Assembly (NCBI GenBank): GCA_050290225.1 | Contig: JBNKHG010000036.1 | Coordinates: forward strand, 65,130 to 129,129 | Reading direction: 5' to 3' | Origin: JBNKHG01 sp050290225 | GTDB taxonomy: Bacteria; Pseudomonadota; Gammaproteobacteria; Pseudomonadales; Cellvibrionaceae | DNA length: 64,000 nucleotides | Shown here: one piece after another, positions 26,547 through 33,738 of the stretch | Layout: the number at the start of each line of letters is the position of its first letter | Numbering within the stretch: position 1 is the first letter of the stretch | The notes under the pieces: model-generated | Databases searched by the model: none | The model's input: the letters and a program-made list of their open reading frames with translations, nothing else | Told to the model about the DNA's origin: nothing | Program-made: the position numbers and the translations under genes

Positions 26547-28604
26547 ATGAACAGGTTGATTTTAGCGATGAAAGAAAAAGCGTCAAACGTCCCCGGGTTT
26601 TTGAGGGTATTGCCAGCGTTGTCCCTGTTCCTGACAACGCTTTTACAGGGCTGCGGCGAACAAAAGCCTGTTATCGGCCCGGACCATGCGAAGCCGGTGT
26701 CAGTCGATAGCCGTGTAAAAAAGGTCATTGTTCAGGATGGATTGCGTTTCCGGGACCTGAACGGCGACGGTAAGCTCAACCCCTATGAAGATTGGCGATT
26801 AACGGCCGGTGACCGGGCTGATGATTTGATCCGTCGAATGACCGTCGCGGAAAAAGCGGGCACCATGATGCATTCGACCTTGCCCGGTCGGGGCGGTTTT
26901 TCCGGGCGATCTGCAGAGGGTTATGATTTTGAGGCACTGACTCCCCTGCTGACTGAACGGCATGTATCCAGTTTTATCTCCCGTTTAAGCCTTCCGCCGG
27001 CGCGGCTGGCCGAACAGAACAATCAGGTGCAAGCCATTGCCGAAGCAACGCGCCTGGGTATCCCGGTGACGATCAGCACCGACCCGCGCCACCATTTCCA
27101 GTATGTACTGGGTGCCAGTTCCGAGGGTGGTGGTTTTTCCCAATGGCCGGAGCCGCTCGGCTTTGCGGCACTGCGCGATCCGGCGCTGGTGCGGGAATTC
27201 GGCGACATTGCCCGGCGCGAATACCGCGCCGTGGGATTGCACATGGCGCTGTCGCCCCAGGCCGACCTGGCCACTGAACCGCGCTGGCCTCGCCTGACCG
27301 CCACCTTCGGCAGCAATGCCGCACTCACCAGCGACCTTGTTGGCGCCTATGTCACCGGTTTTCAGGGCAGTGAAACCGGTCTCGCCACCAACGGCGTCAT
27401 GACCGTCGTTAAGCACTGGGTTGGCTACGGCGCAACCGCCGACGGCTACGACAGCCACAATTACTACGGCCGCTACGCCCGTCTGGACGGCGATACACTG
27501 CAGCCCCATATCGACGCCTTCGCCGGGGCCTTTTCCGCCCGTAGCGGCGGTATCATGCCCACCTACCCGATCCTGCAGGGTGTCGAGATCAAGGGCGAGC
27601 CACTGGAACCGGTGGGCGCCGGTTTTAGCAGGCAATTGCTCACCGAATTGTTGCGAGACCAGTACCACTACCCAGGGATCATCCTGTCTGACTGGGCTAT
27701 CACCCGGGATTGTTCACCCGCCTGCCGCGCCCCGACAAAGCCCCAGGGCACCGATGCGATCGCTATGCCCTGGGGTGTGGAGTCCCTGACTCCCTACGCC
27801 CGGTTTGTCAAAGGTGTCGAGGCCGGTCTTGATCAGTTCGGTGGTACACACGAGACCGAACACCTGATCAAGGCGGTCGAGGATGGCCGCCTCAGCGAAA
27901 ACCGTCTGGATGAATCAGTGCGACGCATCCTGATTTCGAAGTTCCAGCTGGGTTTGTTTGAAAATCCCTACGTTGATCCGGCTCGCGCTGAACAAGTGGT
28001 CGCCGCGAAGGCTTTCATCGCCAGGGCCGATGAAGTACAGCGAGAAGCCCAGGTCCTGTTGGAAAATACCGATGGGCTCCTCCCGTTAGCGGCCGACAAA
28101 CGCAAGGTCTTTCTATTCGGTATGGCGCCGACCGCAGCCGAAGCCGCCGGGTTGACCGTGGTGAAGACGCCGGCTCAGGCGGACTTTGCCATCATCCGTA
28201 CCGAGACCCCTTCCGAGATGCTGCATCCCAATCATTTCTTTGGCCGTCGCCAGCACGAAGGCCGGCTGGATTTTCGCGACGGGGATGCCGCCTATGAGGC
28301 CCTTAAAGCCGCCAGCGCTGAGGTGCCCACTGTGTTCGCCATTTTCCTTGACCGGCCTGCCGTGCTTTCCAATATCCGCACCAAGGCAAGCGCCATCCTC
28401 GGCAACTTCGGTGCCAGCGATGCCGCGGTATTGGATGTGGTACTGGGCCGGGCCAGGGCCCGGGGGCGGCTGCCGTTCGAACTGCCGGTTTCCATGGAGG
28501 CTGTCGAGTCCCAGCACCCGGCCGTCGCCGATGACAGCCCCAACCCGCTTTATCCCTTCGGCACCGGTGAGGTAATGCCGTCAGGGCGTCTTAGTCGTGA
28601 GTAG
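26547..28604 (+). CDS. Glycoside hydrolase family 3 lipoprotein (beta-glycosidase)
   Basis: The N-terminus has a hydrophobic signal and a lipobox (TLLQGC, Cys36), so it is a lipoprotein, probably in the outer membrane. A calcium-loop-like segment DLNGDGKLNPYEDW precedes the GH3 barrel. Typical GH3 residues follow: the KHWVGYGA strand and nucleophile Asp382 in GIILSDWAI. The second alpha/beta domain is present but short, ending in an LYPFGTG motif. At 685 residues it is within family range. GH3 enzymes release beta-linked sugars from non-reducing ends, so it probably acts after the three upstream sulfatases. Confidence 0.92.
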   Translation: MNRLILAMKEKASNVPGFLRVLPALSLFLTTLLQGCGEQKPVIGPDHAKPVSVDSRVKKVIVQDGLRFRDLNGDGKLNPYEDWRLTAGDRADDLIRRMTVAEKAGTMMHSTLPGRGGFSGRSAEGYDFEALTPLLTERHVSSFISRLSLPPARLAEQNNQVQAIAEATRLGIPVTISTDPRHHFQYVLGASSEGGGFSQWPEPLGFAALRDPALVREFGDIARREYRAVGLHMALSPQADLATEPRWPRLTATFGSNAALTSDLVGAYVTGFQGSETGLATNGVMTVVKHWVGYGATADGYDSHNYYGRYARLDGDTLQPHIDAFAGAFSARSGGIMPTYPILQGVEIKGEPLEPVGAGFSRQLLTELLRDQYHYPGIILSDWAITRDCSPACRAPTKPQGTDAIAMPWGVESLTPYARFVKGVEAGLDQFGGTHETEHLIKAVEDGRLSENRLDESVRRILISKFQLGLFENPYVDPARAEQVVAAKAFIARADEVQREAQVLLENTDGLLPLAADKRKVFLFGMAPTAAEAAGLTVVKTPAQADFAIIRTETPSEMLHPNHFFGRRQHEGRLDFRDGDAAYEALKAASAEVPTVFAIFLDRPAVLSNIRTKASAILGNFGASDAAVLDVVLGRARARGRLPFELPVSMEAVESQHPAVADDSPNPLYPFGTGEVMPSGRLSRE

Positions 28605-28607
28605 GGC

Positions 28608-28646
28608 CACCCTTCACTGTCGCCGGCCTGCGCTGAGTGAGGGGTG
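28608..28646 (+). other. Intergenic hairpin between GH3 and the sugar transporter
   Basis: CACCCTTCACT and AGTGAGGGGTG pair over 11 bases with a single G-U pair and a 17-base loop. No T-run follows. It may stabilise or process the polycistronic transcript, or reduce transporter expression. Confidence 0.5.
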
Positions 28647-28694
28647 AACGGATAGATATTGAATCAACAGACAGATATTAACCAGGGGATAGCA

Positions 28695-29966
28695 ATGGCT
28701 GGATATTCAGGATCAACAAGTTTAGAGCGCAATTATCAGGACAACAGCGAAGCGACAAACTACAGGTTTGCTCTGGTCGCCCTGACGTCGCTGTTTTTTA
28801 TGTGGGGCTTTATCACCTGTCTCAATGACATTCTCATACCCCACCTGAAAAGTGTCTTTTCCCTGAATTACACCCAAGCGATGTTGATTCAGTTCTGTTT
28901 TTTCGGCGCCTATTTTCTGATTTCCCTTCCAGCGGGCGCACTGGTAAAACAGATCGGCTATAAGAAAGGCATCGTTGCCGGTTTGCTGATTGCCAGTGTG
29001 GGTTGCCTGCTGTTCTACCCTGCCGCAAACAGTCTCAGCTACCCGCTTTTCCTGGGGGGACTTTTTGTCCTGGCATCCGGTATCACTGTCCTCCAGGTCT
29101 CCGCCAATCCCTATGTGACAGCGCTTGGCGCACCTGAAACCGCATCCAGTCGACTCAACCTGACCCAGGCGTTCAACTCCCTGGGGACTACTGTAGCGCC
29201 TTTCTTTGGCGCCCTGTTGATTCTGTCGGCCGCCACAGCTGGCGTCAGTACCATGGCGAGCGCCCAAAGCGACGCCGAGACGGTCAAGCTCCCCTATCTG
29301 CTGTTGGCCTCTGCCCTGATGCTGTTAGCCATCATTTTTGGACAGCTGAAACTGCCAAACATCGGTTCACACACCGCCAGTGAACCACAGCTAAAGGATT
29401 CCGGCTCTGCCTGGTCTTACCCCCATCTGGTGCTGGGTGCCTTGGCGATCTTCCTCTATGTTGGCGCGGAAGTTTCCATCGGCAGTTTTCTGGTGAATTT
29501 TTTGGGGCTGCAAGAGATCGCCGGTTTGAGCGAAGCCGACGCTGCGCACTATATTGCCTTCTACTGGGGGGGAGCCATGGTGGGTCGCTTTATCGGTGCC
29601 ATCCTGATGCGCCGCGTGCGTCCGGGCCTGGTATTGGCTTGCCATGCCGCCGGCGCCATCGCACTGGTAAGTACCGCGATTCTCGGCAGTGGCTCGCTGG
29701 CAATGTGGGCAATACTCTTGGTTGGCTTGTGTAATTCCATCATGTTCCCCACCATTTTCAGCCTGGCCGTCAACAAACTCGGACGCCACACCAGTCAGGG
29801 ATCGGGTATTCTATGCCTGGCGATTGTGGGCGGTGCATTGGTTCCCCTTCTGCAGGGCGTGCTGGCCGACAGCATTGGTATCCAACTGGGGTTCGCCCTG
29901 ACGGTCGTTTGTTACGGCTATATCGCCTTCTATGGTTTGAAAGGCTCACAAGTACGTGTCCATTGA
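28695..29966 (+). CDS. Sugar:proton symporter, MFS FucP/GluP family
   Basis: This is an inner-membrane monosaccharide importer with about 12 hydrophobic segments. The family signature is clear: FFMWGFITCLNDILIPHLK in helix 1 and GITVLQVSANPYVTALG in the fourth segment, both typical of FucP, GluP and related fucose, glucose and galactose carriers. ATG 28695 is chosen over the TTG at 28659 because AGGGGA lies five bases before it. As the last gene of the sulfatase/GH3 set, it probably imports the desulfated monosaccharide. Which sugar cannot be decided here. Confidence 0.93.
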   Translation: MAGYSGSTSLERNYQDNSEATNYRFALVALTSLFFMWGFITCLNDILIPHLKSVFSLNYTQAMLIQFCFFGAYFLISLPAGALVKQIGYKKGIVAGLLIASVGCLLFYPAANSLSYPLFLGGLFVLASGITVLQVSANPYVTALGAPETASSRLNLTQAFNSLGTTVAPFFGALLILSAATAGVSTMASAQSDAETVKLPYLLLASALMLLAIIFGQLKLPNIGSHTASEPQLKDSGSAWSYPHLVLGALAIFLYVGAEVSIGSFLVNFLGLQEIAGLSEADAAHYIAFYWGGAMVGRFIGAILMRRVRPGLVLACHAAGAIALVSTAILGSGSLAMWAILLVGLCNSIMFPTIFSLAVNKLGRHTSQGSGILCLAIVGGALVPLLQGVLADSIGIQLGFALTVVCYGYIAFYGLKGSQVRVH

Positions 29967-30319
29967 GGCGTGCAAAACACTGTCTGGGGGTCCCATGGGC
30001 ACGCACCACCCTTGTCGTTGTACCACGGATCCCCTTATTGATAGAGCGACTGGATTCTGTGGTACTGTTCCGTCAGTGATGGCTGTATAAAATATAACCA
30101 TTCAAGGGGTGTCATTTGGAAAAAGGCGATAGCAGATGTGGCTTTTTCAGTGGCGGTAACTACCGATCCGCGTTCGCAACCTGCACCCTGTGGCGCAATG
30201 AAAGCATCACAAAAATGCCAAGTGCCGCAATAAGCCTGCAGAAATTTTGATTGCCACAGATTAATATCTCAATTATTTTAGCCGATGCAAAATAGAATCA
30301 TTTTACGAGGAGATTAAAT
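29967..30319. other. Non-coding gap after the sugar transporter
   Basis: No gene is supported here. A weak sigma-70-like pair (TTGCCA at 30251-30256, TATTTT at 30274-30279, 17-base spacing) could drive the next small gene. No terminator with a T-run was seen after the transporter. Confidence 0.35.
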
Positions 30320-30667
30320 ATGTTTGCCACCCAATGCGTCCGAGTTGCAGCATTAACGGCACTGTTGTTCAGCACTTTAAGCCACGCCGACTGCAGCCGC
30401 CCGGATGCTCCGGCCATACCCGATGGCAGTAAAGCCACCAAAGAGCAGATGATCGAGGGTCAGCAAGCGGTAAAAGCTTATATGGCCGGCACTAACCAGT
30501 ATCTGGAATGCCTGACTCAACAATCGAAAGACAGCGCTGAAACCGACACGGACGAAACCAAGGCTGTACGATTGCAGTCCTATAACGCCGCCGTTACCGA
30601 TATGGAAGAAGTCGCAGCCTCATTTAATGGTGAAATTAAGAAGTGGAAGGCACAGGGTGCCGAGTAA
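30320..30667 (+). CDS. Small exported protein of unknown function (115 aa)
   Basis: The N-terminal 23 residues form a clear signal peptide ending LSHA, followed by a mature protein that is mostly charged and helical (DMEEVAASFNGEIKKWKAQG). It has two cysteines in the mature part that could form a disulfide. GAGGAG lies seven bases before the ATG. It is a single-gene unit convergent with the phosphorylase operon. I do not recognise the family. Periplasmic location is inferred from the signal. Confidence 0.75.
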   Translation: MFATQCVRVAALTALLFSTLSHADCSRPDAPAIPDGSKATKEQMIEGQQAVKAYMAGTNQYLECLTQQSKDSAETDTDETKAVRLQSYNAAVTDMEEVAASFNGEIKKWKAQGAE

Positions 30668-30704
30668 CGTTTCAGTTAAATTCCCCGTTTCCGCACGACG
30701 TTAA

Positions 30705-31616
30705 CTACTCCGGATAGCCTTTTTTATCCAGCGCCCCGACCAACAGGGGCGCAAGATCAATCTGATTGGTGACATGAGGAATGGAATTGCAGGTGGCAAT
30801 CCTGCCTGCACCGGCATGCTGAAGTTCCCGGTAGGCGTCGCCCGCAAAAACGGCGTGAATGCCGATACACAATGGCGGGTTGGGCAAGCACTTTTTCAGG
30901 TGTCCCACGGTTTCTATCATGGTGTGTGCCGTTGAGATGATATCGTCTACCAGTACCGGTGTATGGGTTTGCCAACGCTCGACTTCCGGCACCGATACCG
31001 ATACGTTCTTGTCGCCGTAACGCGTTTTCTCCAGCACAGTGCTGGGCGCCCCGATCTGGGATGCCACCGTTGACACCCATTGCGCGCTCTCTTCATCCGG
31101 TCCGATAAGAAGAGGCATGTCCACTTCCTGTTTGATCCACCTGGCGATATAGGGCGCGGCGTGTAATGCCCTGGAGGGAACCCCGTAGATCTCCTCCAGG
31201 CGCCGATAACGGTGCAGATGAGGATCGACCGTCAGCAACCAGTCAATCTGCTGTGAAAGTACACGGGCGAAATGGCGGGAGGTAATCGCCTCCCCTTCGT
31301 GAAACCGTTTGTCCTGCCGCATATAGCCAAGGTAGGGTGCCACAAGGCCCACTGATTCAGCGCCCAGCTCCCGTGCGGTTTGTGCCGTAAACAACAGAGG
31401 CAGAAACTTTTTGTCGGGGTGGTTCAGGCTACACAGTAATACCACCCTCCTTCCACGGACTTCACTGAGTAGTCGCACGTAACTTTCCCCATCCGGGAAG
31501 CGGCGCACCTGAAGTTCTCCCTGCTGCCAATCCAATTGCCGGGCAAGACCGGTGAACAGGGTTTTATGGTCATCCAAACAAAAGAGTATGGGTTTGTGGG
31601 GGCTGGCCTCTGACAT
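30705..31616 (-). CDS. Ribose-phosphate pyrophosphokinase (PRPP synthetase) family protein
   Basis: At 303 residues this is slightly shorter than housekeeping Prs. It has the N-terminal PRPP synthetase pattern (RRFPDGESYVRL), the catalytic YLGYMRQDKRF region with ATP contacts, and the PRPP loop LVDDIISTAHTM near residue 223. The second half-site histidines are present in TVDPHLHRY. It starts five bases after the phosphorylase stop, so the two are translationally linked. It is a divergent paralogue rather than the main cellular Prs. It may feed or drain the phosphoribose product of its neighbour. Confidence 0.9.
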   Translation of the reverse strand: MSEASPHKPILFCLDDHKTLFTGLARQLDWQQGELQVRRFPDGESYVRLLSEVRGRRVVLLCSLNHPDKKFLPLLFTAQTARELGAESVGLVAPYLGYMRQDKRFHEGEAITSRHFARVLSQQIDWLLTVDPHLHRYRRLEEIYGVPSRALHAAPYIARWIKQEVDMPLLIGPDEESAQWVSTVASQIGAPSTVLEKTRYGDKNVSVSVPEVERWQTHTPVLVDDIISTAHTMIETVGHLKKCLPNPPLCIGIHAVFAGDAYRELQHAGAGRIATCNSIPHVTNQIDLAPLLVGALDKKGYPE

Positions 31617-31621
31617 ATCAC

Positions 31622-33118
31622 CTACATGACTTCATCTTCAATCATTACGGGGCCGCCGTGCTCCTCGAAAAAGTCCAACGCGTATTGCAGTTCTCCGGGA
31701 GATTCCGCGTAGATGGTAAAGAGCAGGTCGCCGGCCGTCACTGTCGCCCCGAGACGCGCCAGCAACTTTATACCGGCGGACTTGGCCGCGGGAGCACCGG
31801 CAAATTTTGCGATTCTGGCGAGCACCCGGTTGTTGATATGGGTGATCAGCCCACTACGCTTGGCCACCACCTCGTGCTGATAGTGCGCTTTGGGCGGTTC
31901 ACGCATGCCTCCCTGGGCTTCACAGATAGCCTGGAATTTTTTAAAGGCCACCCCGCTAAGCAGGGTTTGTTCAGCCAGTGCCAGACCATTGCCCGGCTCC
32001 GCCGCGCCGCCGAGCTCCAGAAGACTGGCCGACAATTGCAAGGCGCGCGCCTGCAAATCACCGGGCGCGGCGGGATCATTGTTTAACACCGCCAGCACAT
32101 CCTCCGCCTCCAGCGCCGGACCGATGCCAAAACCGACGGGTTGTGTGCCGTCGGAGAATTGTGTATCCACTGTCATGCCCAGTGCCTGGCCCACGCCTTT
32201 GAGTTGTGCGCCCACTCGCAGAGCCATCTCCTCGTCGCGAATCTTGGCGGTGGGTCCAACCGGCATATCCACCAACACGTGGGTGGAACCCGCGGCCAGC
32301 TTTTTGGAGAGCACAGACGCCACCAGCTGTCCTTCACTGTCCAGGTCAAGTGCCCGCTCGACCCGGATGAGTGTATCGTCGGCCGGACTCAAATTGACCG
32401 AACCACCCCAAACGATACAACCGCCCTCCTGCTCCACCACCTGTTTCATCTGCTCGAGGCCGAGCGCGACCGGCGCCAGGGTTTCCATAGTATCCGCAGT
32501 GCCCGCCGGTGAAGTGATAGCCCGCGACGACGTCTTGGGCATGGTGAGACCGCAGGCTGTTGCGATTGCCACGACAATGGGGGTTGTTCGATTGCCGGGC
32601 AATCCACCGACGCAGTGCTTGTCGATAACCACCTCCCGTCCCCAATGGAGTCGATCACCCACCTCGGTCATCGCTTTGGTGAGTTGTGTCACCTCTTCCG
32701 GATTCAGGCGTTTGTCGACGCAGGCCGTGATAAATGCCGCCAGGTGCACATCGGAATACCGGCCGGCGGCGATATCGTCGACAATGGCATACATCGCCTT
32801 CTCATCCAGAGTGTGGCCATAGATTTTGGCGCGCACGTGGCTGAGGGAGGTCAACGGTTTCGGGTGGGAAAGTGTAACGGACTCGCCTTCGGTGGCCCGG
32901 AGCAAATCCCAGGCGACCCCTGAAAGGCCAACCTCTCCCTCTTCCAGTAGATGCCGGTCATCGACGACATTAAGCGTGGCGATAATGCTTTTCCTGCTGG
33001 TGGTCAACCGCAACCGCGACAGGGCGTTGAAACCTTCAGAGCGGCAAACATGGCAGTCGCGACGCATATAGACAATGGGTTCCTGCAGTGTATCGATACC
33101 CAGCCTCTTCAGCTGCAA
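31622..33118 (-). CDS. AMP-phosphorylase-type nucleoside/nucleotide phosphorylase (archaeal thymidine phosphorylase-like)
   Basis: The protein has the pyrimidine-nucleoside phosphorylase fold with an extra N-terminal domain (LKRLGIDTLQEPIVYMRRDC). The phosphate site reads DKHCVGGLPGNRTTPIVVAI, as in archaeal AMP phosphorylase and its bacterial relatives. Classical DeoA has KHSTGG there. These enzymes split nucleosides or NMPs to base plus ribose-1-phosphate or ribose-1,5-bisphosphate. The only usual start is a TTG at 33118 with no ribosome site. An ATC at 33148 follows GAGGAG by six bases and gives an N-terminus starting NEAVHDSTTLQ. True start therefore uncertain. Confidence 0.9.
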   Translation of the reverse strand: MQLKRLGIDTLQEPIVYMRRDCHVCRSEGFNALSRLRLTTSRKSIIATLNVVDDRHLLEEGEVGLSGVAWDLLRATEGESVTLSHPKPLTSLSHVRAKIYGHTLDEKAMYAIVDDIAAGRYSDVHLAAFITACVDKRLNPEEVTQLTKAMTEVGDRLHWGREVVIDKHCVGGLPGNRTTPIVVAIATACGLTMPKTSSRAITSPAGTADTMETLAPVALGLEQMKQVVEQEGGCIVWGGSVNLSPADDTLIRVERALDLDSEGQLVASVLSKKLAAGSTHVLVDMPVGPTAKIRDEEMALRVGAQLKGVGQALGMTVDTQFSDGTQPVGFGIGPALEAEDVLAVLNNDPAAPGDLQARALQLSASLLELGGAAEPGNGLALAEQTLLSGVAFKKFQAICEAQGGMREPPKAHYQHEVVAKRSGLITHINNRVLARIAKFAGAPAAKSAGIKLLARLGATVTAGDLLFTIYAESPGELQYALDFFEEHGGPVMIEDEVM

Positions 33119-33240
33119 TGTGGTGGAATCATGAACGGCTTCGTTGATGGTGAACTCCTCGCTTCGGCAACTACTTCGTCTTTATAGTCCGCCCCGACAG
33201 GGGATGCAATAGCACGCGCTATGGCAGTCAATGCCGGGCA

Positions 33241-33714
33241 TTAGTTCAGCTCACGCCCCCGGGGCCTGCTGTGTGCGGGCGCTTTAAGCGGTGGTTGATT
33301 GTGTTTGGCTCGGATCCAGTTCATGGCGTTCAGTATATGTCGTTCACGCACAATGCGGCGTTCCAGACTTCGCTTGCCCGGAAATTCAAGCAGGGTAATG
33401 CCAATCAGGATTGTCAGCAGTCCCTGCCCCGGAACGAAAAGCATCCCAATACCCGCGATCAACAATGCCAGGCCAATAACGCTCTTGAGTATCGCAAACA
33501 GCATGCGCAACGCCGGGTGCCGTCTGCGCCAACTTGCGGCCGGAGGTTTGGTGGAGACGAAATAGTCAGGGCTCATCTTCGAGATGGCGACAACCACCAA
33601 CGCCGCGGAAACAATAGCAAACACAATCGAACCAAACACAACTATCCCAACCACGCCGGGATTTGCCTTGAACCAATCAAAAACCATCCCTGGTACTTCA
33701 ATGATCTGATTCAT
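33241..33714 (-). CDS. PGPGW-motif transmembrane protein
   Basis: This 157-residue inner-membrane protein has an N-terminal hydrophobic helix (VVGIVVFGSIVFAIVSAALV). Two more follow in the middle, around LALLIAGIGMLFVPGQGLLT and ILIGITLL. The VPGQGLLTILIGI run matches the PGPGW family of small putative transmembrane proteins, whose biochemical role is unknown. The C-terminus is basic and cytoplasmic-like. It lies 24 bases after the P-type ATPase and before the phosphorylase in one leftward transcript. Confidence 0.8.
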   Translation of the reverse strand: MNQIIEVPGMVFDWFKANPGVVGIVVFGSIVFAIVSAALVVVAISKMSPDYFVSTKPPAASWRRRHPALRMLFAILKSVIGLALLIAGIGMLFVPGQGLLTILIGITLLEFPGKRSLERRIVRERHILNAMNWIRAKHNQPPLKAPAHSRPRGRELN

Positions 33715-33738
33715 CCAAATAATCCGCCCGCTTTATCG

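Noticed and set aside
31890..32822. A 310-codon open frame on the plus strand inside the phosphorylase gene
   Set aside because: It is antisense to a gene with clear family motifs, is rich in Ser, Pro and Arg, and has no known domain or ribosome site. It results from the GC-rich codon pattern.
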